This document shows positions 7,720-15,447 of a DNA stretch of 64,000 nt, piece after piece. How positions within the stretch are numbered: the first letter of the stretch is position 1; each line of letters starts with the position of its first letter. The notes under the pieces were generated by a model, which saw only the letters and a program-made list of their open reading frames with translations, was not told where the DNA came from and did not search any database. This DNA is from JAODBQ01 sp047602055. GTDB taxonomy: Bacteria; Actinomycetota; Acidimicrobiia; Acidimicrobiales; Ilumatobacteraceae. Both the position numbers and the translations under genes were made by a program. The stretch lies in contig JASGIG010000001.1 in the NCBI GenBank assembly GCA_047602055.1, forward strand, positions 4,712,001 to 4,776,000, read 5' to 3'.

Positions 7720-7770
7720 GAACATGTTCCACGCGCGAATAGCAAGCATCCAACTCGTTGCATTTGCAAC
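7720..7770. promoter_or_regulatory. Divergent hup/DUF429 control region with two dyads
   Basis: GAACATGTTC at 7720-7729 is a perfect 10-base palindrome, and GTTGCATTTGCAAC at 7757-7770 is a perfect 6+2+6 dyad. Both lie between two divergent starts, where operators are expected. The first has a 2-base, not 4-base, centre, so it does not match the usual actinobacterial LexA box. Confidence 0.35.
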
Positions 7771-7779
7771 GACCTCGCG

Positions 7780-8451
7780 ATGACGACCCTCGGCAAACCC
7801 TTGCGCCGCCCGGGCGACGGCCCCGCCGGCGTCGACGGGTGCCGCGGCGGATGGGTGGTCGCGACCGATCGCGGCGTGACGTTCGAACCTCGACTGCACC
7901 GAGCGCTGGGGTCGACGATCGGCGTCGACATGCCGATCGGCCTCCCTGACAGCGCGCCGCGCAGCAGCGATCGGCAGCTGCGCGCGTTCCTCGGCCCGCG
8001 CCGGGCCAGCGTGTTCACGACGCCGGCACGGACCTGTCTCGACGCCACCGACCACCCGACCGCGGTGGCCGCCTCGCGAGCGGCGATCGGCATCGGGCTG
8101 CCGATCCAGGCGTTCCACCTCCTACCGAAGATCCGTGAGCTCGACGCGCTCGTCGACCCCGGCGAGACGCAGTTCGTCGAGATCCACCCGGAGGCCGCCT
8201 TCCTGGTGATGAACGCCATGGAAGCGTTGCCCCGCAAGGCTTCCGTGGCAGGAGCGACCCGCCGCGCCGAGCTGCTGCGGGCCTGGTTCGGGCCGATCCC
8301 GGCGGTGCCGAAGGGCGCCAAGCTCGACGACCTCCACGACGCGCTCGCCGTCCTGTGGAGCACCCACCGCTACGAGCGCGGCGAGCACCTGACCTTCGGC
8401 GACGACGCCGAGCGAGACGCCCGCGGCCTGCCGATGCGCGTCATCTGTTGA
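7780..8451 (+). CDS. DUF429 family protein
   Basis: A 223-residue DUF429 protein, a family predicted to have an RNase H-like fold with nuclease character but no settled function. GVDGCRGGWVVA near residue 18 is the opening acidic strand, IGVDMPIGLP near 48 the second Asp motif, and FVEIHPEAAF near 130 and KLDDLHDALA near 188 the later ones. ATG 7780 is chosen because it precedes the first motif by a short leader. It is divergent from hup and its end overlaps the HIT gene on the other strand by 11 bases. Confidence 0.75.
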   Translation: MTTLGKPLRRPGDGPAGVDGCRGGWVVATDRGVTFEPRLHRALGSTIGVDMPIGLPDSAPRSSDRQLRAFLGPRRASVFTTPARTCLDATDHPTAVAASRAAIGIGLPIQAFHLLPKIRELDALVDPGETQFVEIHPEAAFLVMNAMEALPRKASVAGATRRAELLRAWFGPIPAVPKGAKLDDLHDALAVLWSTHRYERGEHLTFGDDAERDARGLPMRVIC

Positions 8452-8856
8452 GGACGGCGCGGATCGAGGCGGCGTAGGACTCCGCCTCGGCATGGTCGGC
8501 GTACTTGGTGCGCGGCCAGAAGAAGCCGCGCAGACCGTCCTTGCGGCGGCGGGGGACGACGTGGACGTGGAGGTGGGCGACGCTCTGGCTGACGACGTTG
8601 TTGATCGCCACGAACGTGCCGTCGCAGCCGAGCGCCTCCGGCAGCGCCGCGCTGAGCAGCTGCACGCGGCGGAACAGGCCGTCGACGTCGGCGGGATCGA
8701 GGTCGGGCAGCGTGACGACGTGGCGGCGCGGCACGACGAGCACGTGGCCCTTGAACACCGGGCGGACGTCGAGGAACGCGACGGCGACATCGTCGTCGAG
8801 CACGACGTGGGCGGCCGACGTCCCGTCGACGACGGCGCAAAACGGACAGGTCGCCA
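8441..8856 (-). CDS. HIT family protein
   Basis: A histidine-triad nucleotide hydrolase/transferase of about 138 residues. CPFC near the N-terminus is the zinc half-site common in bacterial HIT proteins, GHVLVVPRRH is the conserved middle strand, and HLHVHVVPR carries the catalytic His-x-His-x-His. Three in-frame GTG codons compete (8856, 8875, 8896); 8856 puts CPFC at residues 4-7 and is preferred. Relatives cleave AMP-linked substrates such as AMP-lysine, AMP-NH2 or Ap4A; the substrate here is unknown. The C-terminal KDGLRGFFWPRTKY is characteristic of an actinobacterial subgroup. Confidence 0.88.
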
Positions 8857-8999
8857 CGGCACGAGTCTGATGCACACGACCCGGCAGGATCTCCACTCAT
8901 GACCGAGCTTCCACGGGGGCTGCGCCCCCGCACCCGCTGCGCCACATCGACGTCCGCTCCGCTGGTGTTCCGCCGGCCGGCCGGTCAGGGGCTCCGCTC

Positions 9000-9566
9000 G
9001 TGACCGACCCCGCCACCGACGGCGCCCCGCGCCTCGCTCCCGTCACCGATCCGGCCCCGGAGATCGCCGACCTCCTCGCCAAGGGCGGGATGAACGGGCC
9101 GAACGGCAAGCCGTTGAACATCTTCGGCACCCTCGCCCACCACCCCGGCCTGATGCGGCGGTGGATGGTCTTCGCCACCCACGTCCTGTCGAAGTCGACG
9201 CTGACCCCACGCGACCGCGAGCTGGTGATCCTGCGCATCGGCGCCCGATGCCACTCACAGTACGAGTTCAGCCAGCACGCGATCATCGCCCGGCGCAGCG
9301 ACATCACCGCCGACGAGATCGAGGCCACCAAGCAGCCGATCGACGCCCACCCGTGGAGCACGAAGGACGCCGCCCTGCTGCGCGCCGCCGACGAGCTGCA
9401 CGACGACGCCCGGATCTCCGACGCGACCTGGGCGACGCTCACCGCCGAGCTGTCGACCGAGCAGATGATGGACGTGATCTTCGCCGTCGGCCAGTACAAC
9501 CTCGTCTCGATGTTCCTCAACACGGCTGGCGTGCAGCTCGACGAGGGCGTCCCCGCGGCGCTGTAG
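9000..9566 (+). CDS. Carboxymuconolactone decarboxylase (CMD/AhpD-like) family protein
   Basis: A 188-residue all-helical CMD protein. The conserved block TPRDRELVILRIGARCHSQYEFSQH spans residues 69-93 and places Glu74, Cys84 and His93 at the family active site. The second cysteine of the redox CxxC of AhpD is missing (Cys-His-Ser-Gln), so a thiol peroxidase role of the AhpD type is unlikely and a lyase or proton-relay role fits better. GTG 9000 follows the repeat-like GGGGCTGCGCCCC stretch at 8910-8935. It stands alone, 25 bases before the PhoH gene. Confidence 0.83.
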   Translation: MTDPATDGAPRLAPVTDPAPEIADLLAKGGMNGPNGKPLNIFGTLAHHPGLMRRWMVFATHVLSKSTLTPRDRELVILRIGARCHSQYEFSQHAIIARRSDITADEIEATKQPIDAHPWSTKDAALLRAADELHDDARISDATWATLTAELSTEQMMDVIFAVGQYNLVSMFLNTAGVQLDEGVPAAL

Positions 9567-9590
9567 GAGGCGTGCAAGGATGGCGGACGA

Positions 9591-11036
9591 GTGCCCGCCA
9601 CCATCCCCCGCACACCCGGAACGGAAGCTCCGTTGACCGATCTGCTTCCTGGCCGCCTCGGACGCGCGAACGACGGAGGGGGTGACCAGGAGGCAGAGCG
9701 GCGCACCCGCGTCGTGCTCGACACGTCCGTCCTGGTGGCCGATCCCGGCTGCGTCGCCAGCTTCGAGGCCGTCGACGTCGTCATCCCGCTCACCGTCATC
9801 GAGGAGCTCGACAGCCTGAAGACCCGGCTGGACGACGTCGGCCGCGCGGCGCGCACCGCGCTGCGCACGATCGAGGAGCTGCGCGTCCGCGGCGGCGGCT
9901 CGCTCGCCGAGCCCGTCGCCATCGACGACTCCGACGGCGCCGCCACCGTGCAGATCGAGATCAACGGCGTCCAGAAGCACCTGCTCGTCGAGCACGGCCT
10001 CGACCCGGCGGTGCCCGACAACCGGATCATCGGCGCCGCGCTCGGCCAGGCGACGGTGGCGCCGACGCTGATGGTGTCCAACGACGCGGCGCTGCGGATC
10101 AAGGCCGCGCACATGGGCGTCGAGGCCACCGAGCACCACCCCGTCGGGCGCAGCCGGGTCACCCGCCCGGCCGGGTGGCTGACGGTGTCGGTGCCCGAGG
10201 ACCCGGCCGGGCACGAGCTGATCGACACCCTGTACAGCCACGGCACGATCGCCGTCGAGGACGTCGACGGCGCCGGCGGGCTGCAGGAGAACGAGTTCCT
10301 CGTCCTGCGCTGTGGCTCGCAGTCGGCGCTGGCCCGCTGCGCCGGCGGCGAGCTGGTCCTGCTCGGCCACGGCACCCCCGAGGCGTGGGGCCTGCGGGCC
10401 CGCTCCAAGGAGCAGCGCTTCGCCCTCGAACTGCTGCTCGACCCGGACGTCAGCGTCGTCGCCCTCGACGGCCGCGCCGGCACCGGCAAGACGCTGCTGG
10501 CGATCGCCGCCGGGCTCGAGCAGGTCGTCGAGCGGCGGGTCTACGAGCGCCTTGCCGTGTACCGGCCGCTCGTGCCCGTCGGCCGCGCCGACATCGGCTT
10601 CCTGCCGGGCGGGCTCGACGAGAAGCTCGACCCGTGGATGTCGGCGATCCACGACGCGATCGTCGCCCTCACCGACCAGCGCAGCAGCAACGACGCGCAG
10701 CGCCTCGTCGACGAGCTGATCAGCCGCAACCAGCTGTCGCTGGAGTCGGTGACGTTCCTGCGCGGCCGCAGCCTGCACCGCCAGATCGTCGTCGTCGACG
10801 AGGCCCAGAACCTGGAACCGACGACGCTGAAGACCGTGCTCACCCGCATCGGTGACGGCACCAAGGTCGTGTTCACCGGCGACACCAGCCAGATCGACGC
10901 CCCGTACCTCGGCGAGTCGAACAACGCCCTCGCCGTGCTGATCCAGGCGTTCGGCGGCCAACGCTGCTTCGGCCACGTGACCCTCACCGCCTGCGAGCGC
11001 GGCGAGGTCGCCAGCCTCGCCGCCGAGCTGCTCTGA
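9591..11036 (+). CDS. PIN domain-PhoH family ATPase (PhoH2-like)
   Basis: A 481-residue two-domain protein. Residues 38-180 form a PIN ribonuclease domain (VVLDTSVLVADP at 41, then EELD and PDNRIIGAA with conserved acidic residues). Residues 250-481 form a PhoH-type P-loop ATPase with Walker A GRAGTGKT at 294-301 and Walker B IVVVDEAQN near 399. Mycobacterial PhoH2 of this architecture is an RNA helicase/RNase. GTG 9591 gives a variable 37-residue leader; the frame is otherwise intact. The downstream intergenic region carries the D-family palindromes. Confidence 0.92.
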   Translation: MPATIPRTPGTEAPLTDLLPGRLGRANDGGGDQEAERRTRVVLDTSVLVADPGCVASFEAVDVVIPLTVIEELDSLKTRLDDVGRAARTALRTIEELRVRGGGSLAEPVAIDDSDGAATVQIEINGVQKHLLVEHGLDPAVPDNRIIGAALGQATVAPTLMVSNDAALRIKAAHMGVEATEHHPVGRSRVTRPAGWLTVSVPEDPAGHELIDTLYSHGTIAVEDVDGAGGLQENEFLVLRCGSQSALARCAGGELVLLGHGTPEAWGLRARSKEQRFALELLLDPDVSVVALDGRAGTGKTLLAIAAGLEQVVERRVYERLAVYRPLVPVGRADIGFLPGGLDEKLDPWMSAIHDAIVALTDQRSSNDAQRLVDELISRNQLSLESVTFLRGRSLHRQIVVVDEAQNLEPTTLKTVLTRIGDGTKVVFTGDTSQIDAPYLGESNNALAVLIQAFGGQRCFGHVTLTACERGEVASLAAELL

Positions 11037-11096
11037 TTGGTCCGCCACTCGCCCCGCACGGACCCAAGCGGCGCCACTGGCGCCCGAGGCTCCCCC

Positions 11097-11226
11097 GATC
11101 TGTGTCAGCACACGAACCGACGTGCACGTCTGTGCGCTGACACAAACCTCGGAGGCGATCGGCAGCCGCAGCGCACCCGGATCTGTGTCAGCACACGAAC
11201 CGACGTGCACGTCTGTGCGCTGACAC
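11097..11226. repeat. Two 47-base direct repeats, each an imperfect palindrome (family D)
   Basis: Identical 47-base copies at 11097-11143 and 11180-11226. Each copy has outer arms TGTGTCAGC/GCTGACACA (the second ends in G), an inner CACA/TGTG pairing and the perfect 12-base centre GACGTGCACGTC. They lie between the same-strand phoH and exonuclease genes, 49 bases before the start at 11275. Confidence 0.85.
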
Positions 11227-11261
11227 GAATCCCGCAGCCTGACCGGCGCGCACCCCCGGCG

Positions 11262-11267
11262 TAGGGT
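11262..11267 (+). promoter_or_regulatory. Predicted -10 box of the DEDDh exonuclease gene
   Basis: TAGGGT, 7 bases before ATG 11275; leaderless pattern. Confidence 0.5.
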
Positions 11268-11274
11268 TGCCGTC

Positions 11275-11859
11275 ATGGAGGCGACCGCAACCGTCGACAC
11301 GTCGCCGGTTCGCTATGCGGTGGTCGACGTGGAGACCAGCGGGCTGCGGCCGGACCGTCACCGGGTGCTGCAGGTCGGCGTCGTCGTCGTCGACACCGAC
11401 GGCGCGGTGCTGACGCGCTGGAAGAGCCTGCTCCGGCCCCGCCGGCGCTGGTGGTACCGCGTCGGGCCGGTACGCATCCATGGCATCCACCGTCGTGACG
11501 TTCGTGACGCCCCGCCGGCCGGCGACGTGCTGCGCCGGCTCGCCGAACTGCTCGACGGCGCCACGGTGGTCGCCCACAACGCCGGGTTCGACACGGCGTT
11601 CCTACGCCGGGCCGCGGCGCGTGAAGGCGTCGAGCTGCCGCTCGGCGACACGCTGTGCACGCTGCGGCTGTCGCGCCAGCTGGACCCGCAGCGGCAGCTG
11701 TCGCACCGGCTCGTCGACGTCGCCGGCCGCTACGGCGTCACCGTCGTGCAGCCCCACGACGCCCTCGCCGACGCCGACGCCACGGCGGCGATCCTCCCCC
11801 ACCTGCTGCGCGCCACCGAGGCGCAGCGGGCCAGCGCCGACGCCGCCCGCGTCGCCTGA
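11275..11859 (+). CDS. DnaQ-like 3'-5' exonuclease (DEDDh)
   Basis: A 194-residue exonuclease of the DNA polymerase III epsilon/RNase T superfamily. The four metal-binding acids are visible: VVDVETSG at residues 16-23 (ExoI, Asp and Glu), HNAGFDTAFL near 102-111 (ExoII Asp), and HDALADADAT near 159-168 (ExoIII, with the DEDDh histidine and Asp). A basic insert RPRRRWWYRVGP precedes HGIH. It has no BRCT or UvrC domain, so it is a stand-alone nuclease for DNA repair, proofreading or RNA trimming; sequence alone cannot choose. Confidence 0.9.
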   Translation: MEATATVDTSPVRYAVVDVETSGLRPDRHRVLQVGVVVVDTDGAVLTRWKSLLRPRRRWWYRVGPVRIHGIHRRDVRDAPPAGDVLRRLAELLDGATVVAHNAGFDTAFLRRAAAREGVELPLGDTLCTLRLSRQLDPQRQLSHRLVDVAGRYGVTVVQPHDALADADATAAILPHLLRATEAQRASADAARVA

Positions 11860-11867
11860 CCCACCAG

Positions 11868-11972
11868 GCCTCCGAGTCTCAGCGGCTCCTCCGAGTCCCA
11901 GCGGTCCATGCGAGTCGCCCGTGCTCCCCATGGGTGCAACAGCGACTCGGACCAACACCTGCGACTCGGACG
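11868..11972. repeat. CGAGTC/GACTCG dyad cluster (family E)
   Basis: Between two convergent genes, CCGAGTC followed by CAGCGG occurs twice and CGAGTCGC once, then the reverse word GCGACTCGG occurs twice, giving a large cruciform-like array. The same words form a tandem array at 34290-34410. It could also serve as a two-way terminator. Confidence 0.65.
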
Positions 11973-11980
11973 GACGGCGC

Positions 11981-13213
11981 TCAGGTGCGGGCGGGCGCGG
12001 CGGCCGACGGCTGGTCGGCAGTGACGATCAGGGCGTTCACCCTCCTGGCGAGGGCGATCGACGGGCGCTCGACGAGGCGGAAGAACAGCTCCGTCATGAT
12101 CGCCACGAGGACGAGCGACACGGCGAGGAAGTCCAGCGGCCGGTGCTGCGGGTCGAAGCGCTGGGCGACGGAGACGACGATCGGCTCGTGCACGAGGTAC
12201 AGGCTGAAGCTGCGGCTGCCGAGGCGCTGCAGCACGCCGGCCTCGAACAGCCGGCGGGCGCTGGCGACGTGCACCGCCGCGACCACGAGCACGCACGCAC
12301 CGAGCACGACGACGAGTTGCTCGACGCCGGCCATCGCCTGCTGGAGCGGATGGTCCTCGACCAGCTTCACCGGGTTGGCCCACCAGCGCACGGTGACCAT
12401 CAGCGCCCCGAGCACCAGGGCGACGAGGCCGATCACTCCATCCGGCACCCGCTGACGCCAGCGGTCGACCCACCGCCCGACCGCCGCCTCGTTGAGCGCG
12501 GCGAGCGTCCCGAGCAGGAACATCGGCAGGTAGAACAGCACGCCGCTCGACTGGTAGATGCTCAGCGCGATGCACGCGCACAGCGCCGTCCCGACGCATG
12601 GCGCCCGCCGGCCGATCGCCAGCGCCATCACCGCCAGCACCACCGGCACGAGCGCGGAGAACAGCACCTCCCAGCGCAGCGACCACAGCACGCTGTCGAT
12701 CTGCTCGCCCGTGTCGGTCAGCAACGTCGCCAGCCGCAGTGGATCCGACCACGCCACGGCCGCGCCGTGCCAGCGCAGCCAGCCGTCCGCCTCGCCGGCC
12801 GTGCGGCGGATCAGCGCGTGCTGGGCGGTGGCCAGCACGATCGCTGCCGTCGCCGGCACGTACAGGCGCGCGAAGCGCTTGCCGACGAAGCCGGCGGTGC
12901 GCCTCGGCGTGGAGATGTCCGTGCGGGCCAGCACGTAGCCGCTGAGCACGAAGAACACGAACACCGCCTCGCCGCCGGCCCACAGGACGTGCAGCGGCGT
13001 GTACGTCATTGCCCGCTCGAAGCCCGACGAGACGTGTGGCTGGGCGGCGAACGGGTCCGACATCCAGCCGCCGCACAGCGCCAGGTGGTGGGCGACGACC
13101 ACTGCCGCGGCGACGCCGCGGATGCCGTCGAGGCCGCGACGACGTCCGGATTGCGGCACCGGGCCGGTCGCCGGGACCGGCGCCGGGGCGACCTGCGGGC
13201 GGGCCTCGGCCAT
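11981..13213 (-). CDS. Membrane acyltransferase (acyltransferase 3 family)
   Basis: A 410-residue integral membrane O-acyltransferase of the OafA/NodX type. RGLDGIRGVAAAVVVAHH at residues 25-42 is the family opening with the catalytic histidine, followed by about ten hydrophobic segments, FFVLSGYVLAR near 88 and SFSLYLVHEPI near 345. Such proteins move acetyl or other acyl groups onto exported sugars or lipids at the cytoplasmic membrane. The first 25 residues are a Pro/Ala-rich cytoplasmic leader. It is transcribed from its own TAAGGT box and converges on the exonuclease gene. Confidence 0.9.
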   Translation of the reverse strand: MAEARPQVAPAPVPATGPVPQSGRRRGLDGIRGVAAAVVVAHHLALCGGWMSDPFAAQPHVSSGFERAMTYTPLHVLWAGGEAVFVFFVLSGYVLARTDISTPRRTAGFVGKRFARLYVPATAAIVLATAQHALIRRTAGEADGWLRWHGAAVAWSDPLRLATLLTDTGEQIDSVLWSLRWEVLFSALVPVVLAVMALAIGRRAPCVGTALCACIALSIYQSSGVLFYLPMFLLGTLAALNEAAVGRWVDRWRQRVPDGVIGLVALVLGALMVTVRWWANPVKLVEDHPLQQAMAGVEQLVVVLGACVLVVAAVHVASARRLFEAGVLQRLGSRSFSLYLVHEPIVVSVAQRFDPQHRPLDFLAVSLVLVAIMTELFFRLVERPSIALARRVNALIVTADQPSAAAPART

Positions 13214-13219
13214 CCCTCG

Positions 13220-13225
13220 ACCTTA
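13220..13225 (-). promoter_or_regulatory. Predicted -10 box of the acyltransferase gene
   Basis: TAAGGT on the minus strand, 6 bases before ATG 13213; no Shine-Dalgarno sequence. Confidence 0.5.
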
Positions 13226-13263
13226 GGTCCGGTCGCCCGCGGAGCGTCCGGCGCCCAGTTGTC

Positions 13264-13851
13264 ATGGGCGCCACCGGACACACTCACCTGATCACGGCGT
13301 TCGGCTTCGACCACACGGCCGAGGTCCTGGCCACCGACCAGGGACCACTGCCCGACGATCTGTTCGTGCTGGCGACGGGCTCGAGCGCCGGCTCGCTCCC
13401 CGTGCCGGGCGCCGACGACCCCTTGATCCTGCGCACCGGCCGTGCCACCGACGCCGAGCGCCTGCTCTCGGCGATCTCCGACGGTGGCGATGTCCTGCCG
13501 TCCGCCGACACCGTCTCGTTCGAGGGAACGATCGACTCGGACGACATGGCCCCACCCGTCGGGAAGGCGCGGCCCCTGAGGTCAGCCGCCCGTCACGCGC
13601 CGGGTGTACATCTCGGAAGTGGTGTCGATCGTGAGCAGTGCGTGAGACGGCGCGAGGGCGGAAGCTTCGAGGCGTTCTACGAGCGGACCAAGGACCGGTA
13701 CCTCCGCGCGTTCCTCGCAATCCACCCCGACGCCGCCGAGGCCGACGACGTTGTCGCCGAGGCGTTCACCCGATCGAATCGACGAACGCTCGGTCAAGAC
13801 GTTCGACGCCCATCACTGCCCGTGGTGCAGCACCCGGGCGACCTTGGCTAG
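13264..13851 (+). CDS. Unrecognised ORF running into a sigma-factor fragment
   Basis: An open frame of 195 residues from ATG 13264. The first 105 residues (MGATGHTHLITAFGFDH onward, acidic, many Asp and Gly) have the strong G/C third-position bias of a real gene but match nothing I know. From about residue 127 the same frame becomes the start of an ECF sigma factor, then loses similarity over the last 20 residues where it overlaps the CYTH gene. The most likely reading is two unrelated gene pieces joined by a deletion; whether any protein is made is unclear. Confidence 0.35.
   Translation: MGATGHTHLITAFGFDHTAEVLATDQGPLPDDLFVLATGSSAGSLPVPGADDPLILRTGRATDAERLLSAISDGGDVLPSADTVSFEGTIDSDDMAPPVGKARPLRSAARHAPGVHLGSGVDREQCVRRREGGSFEAFYERTKDRYLRAFLAIHPDAAEADDVVAEAFTRSNRRTLGQDVRRPSLPVVQHPGDLG
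13642..13795 (+). pseudogene. Remnant of an ECF sigma-70 factor (region 2 only)
   Basis: SFEAFYERTKDRYLRAFLA followed by PDAAEADDVVAEAFTR is the classic beginning of sigma-70 region 2 in extracytoplasmic-function sigma factors. The promoter-melting helix, linker and region 4 are absent: similarity stops near 13790 and the frame ends at 13851 inside the oppositely oriented CYTH gene. No anti-sigma gene is beside it. This is about one fifth of a normal factor and cannot act as one. Confidence 0.5.
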
Positions 13852-14406
13852 GGGGGACGCCGCGGTCCAGCCGGCGGCGTGCAGTGCATCGGCGATCTCT
13901 TCGAGCAGGGCGTCGTCGACACCGGGTGCCAGCTCGGCCTCCAGCTCGTGCCAGGCGACGACCACGCCGTCGGACACCCGCCGGCCGACGACGGTGTCGT
14001 CGTCGAGCACGGCGACGCGGCGGCCGCCGGCATCGGTGATCGCTCGCTCGACGCGCGTCGTGCACAGCTCGGCCACGGGGGTCACCGCCTCGCTGCCGGC
14101 GATGTGCTGGACGGCCTGGAGGACCTCGTCGGGCAGCGCGTCGGGGCCGCCGGCGACGTGCACCTCGCGGCGGGCATCGGCACCGGCGGGCAGCTTGAGG
14201 TGCCAGCCGTCGGCATCGCCCTCGCCGGTCCGGTAGCGCAACGTCGTGCCCTCGCCCAGCAGGCGCAGCGACGCGGTGTCGTGGTACGTCGCCACGAGAT
14301 GCAGCTCCTCGGCGTCGCCCACGCTCATCTCGCCGAGCCGCGCCGGCAGCGGCGTCCCGTCGGGCGCCTCGAACTTGCGCTCCACCTCGCGGTGCTCCGT
14401 GGTCAT
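13813..14406 (-). CDS. CYTH domain protein
   Basis: A 197-residue CYTH (CyaB-thiamine triphosphatase) domain protein. EVERKFEAPDG at residues 7-17 supplies the ExExK signature that binds metal and triphosphate; later Arg/Lys/Glu residues (LRYRTGEG, WHLKLPAG, EVHV, ELEAEL) line the tunnel. Known members hydrolyse inorganic triphosphate or thiamine triphosphate or make cAMP; the substrate is not set here. A Shine-Dalgarno GAGGGAG precedes ATG 14406, which overlaps the pafC stop by four bases (ATGA), so it is the third gene of the pafB-pafC operon. Confidence 0.87.
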   Translation of the reverse strand: MTTEHREVERKFEAPDGTPLPARLGEMSVGDAEELHLVATYHDTASLRLLGEGTTLRYRTGEGDADGWHLKLPAGADARREVHVAGGPDALPDEVLQAVQHIAGSEAVTPVAELCTTRVERAITDAGGRRVAVLDDDTVVGRRVSDGVVVAWHELEAELAPGVDDALLEEIADALHAAGWTAASPLAKVARVLHHGQ

Positions 14407-15368
14407 CCGCTGCTCCCTCTCGTCGTCGCCGGCTGCTCGTAGCGCCCCAGCACGTCGGCGGCCGCAGCCGCGCCGAGCGTGCGCCACCGGCCGGGCGCGA
14501 CGACCTCGGCGTGCGAGCCGAGGCGCAGCAGCAGTGCCCGCAGCCACAGCTCGCTGGTGATCGGCAGCTCGACCTCCAGCGCGCCGTCGACCTCGCGTCG
14601 CGACCGGACCGGGTAGCGCTCTGCCACCCAGCGCGCCGGGCCGGCGAGACGGACGACGGCGACGGGCAGGTCGGCGTCCTGGAACCAGTCGTCCGGCCCC
14701 GGCGCGGCAACGACCTGCGGCGGGTCGGTCTCACCCGTGCGCTCCCACGACTCGAACCTGTCGAGGCGGAACGTGCGCTGCTGGCCGCTGCGATGGTCGT
14801 CGGCGATGACGTACCAGTGCCCGCGGTCGGCAAAGACCGTGCGCGGCGTGACCACCCGTTCGCTGGTCTCGTCGCGACTCGCCGACCAGTAGCGCACCCG
14901 CAGGCGCGCGCCGACGTTGGCCGCGGCAACGACGTCGGCGGTCGCCGGCGGCTGCGGGGCGTCGACGACGACGCCGTCGTCACCGAGCACCGCGGCGAGC
15001 TGGTCCAGCGCCCGCGCCAGCGGTCCGGTCGGATCGGCGCCCGGCAACGTGAGCGCAGCGCGCCCGGCGATCAGCAGCGCGAAGCCCTCGGGCGCGGTCA
15101 GCCGCAGCGGCCGCGTGAACAGCCGGGGCACACCGGCGTGGACCATCCCCTCGTCGATGAACACGTCGATCATCTCGTCGACGAACGGCGGCAGCCCGCA
15201 CATCGCCGCCAGCTCCAGGTCGCGGACGAGATCGGCCTCGTCGACCTGGAAGTGCTCGGCCATCTCGGCGACGGACGCCGAGCCGCGCTCCATCAGCCAC
15301 GGCAGCATCACCAGCAGGCGCCGCAGCCGGTCGCCGACCGGGCGCGGGCCCCGGCCACGAGCGCTCAT
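14403..15368 (-). CDS. pafC: WYL-domain transcriptional regulator, PafC-like
   Basis: A 321-residue DeoR/YobV-type regulator: an N-terminal winged helix (residues 10-75, VGDRLRRLLVMLPWLMERG and VAEMAEHFQV) and a WYL domain (about 140-225) with WYVIADDHRSGQQRTFRLDR, the ligand-sensing segment. With PafB it forms the PafBC complex that switches on the LexA-independent DNA damage response in actinobacteria; single-stranded DNA is the reported signal. The pafB gene lies directly upstream in the same direction, 79 bases away. No pupylation (pafA/prcBA) gene is in the window, although pafBC is often near it. Confidence 0.87.
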   Translation of the reverse strand: MSARGRGPRPVGDRLRRLLVMLPWLMERGSASVAEMAEHFQVDEADLVRDLELAAMCGLPPFVDEMIDVFIDEGMVHAGVPRLFTRPLRLTAPEGFALLIAGRAALTLPGADPTGPLARALDQLAAVLGDDGVVVDAPQPPATADVVAAANVGARLRVRYWSASRDETSERVVTPRTVFADRGHWYVIADDHRSGQQRTFRLDRFESWERTGETDPPQVVAAPGPDDWFQDADLPVAVVRLAGPARWVAERYPVRSRREVDGALEVELPITSELWLRALLLRLGSHAEVVAPGRWRTLGAAAAADVLGRYEQPATTRGSSG

Positions 15369-15447
15369 CGCCGCACCTCGCCTACGGCGACGGTGCGCCG
15401 ATGGCCCGACGGCACCGCGACACCAGGTCGCTCGCTCCGCTCGCTCG

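Noticed and set aside
7720..7729. LexA/SOS box upstream of hup
   Set aside because: GAAC and GTTC are separated by two bases, not four as in actinobacterial SOS boxes.
6850..7779. N-terminal extension of the DUF429 protein through the hup region
   Set aside because: The frame is open only because it is antisense to Lys/Ala-rich genes; DUF429 similarity begins after ATG 7780.
11097..11226. CRISPR array
   Set aside because: Only two repeat copies, each itself a 47-base palindrome, and no cas gene nearby.
9255..11300. A 681-codon open frame antisense to the PhoH gene
   Set aside because: It mirrors the high third-position GC of phoH, is Asp/Arg/Gln-rich without any domain, and the sense frame has complete PIN and PhoH motifs.
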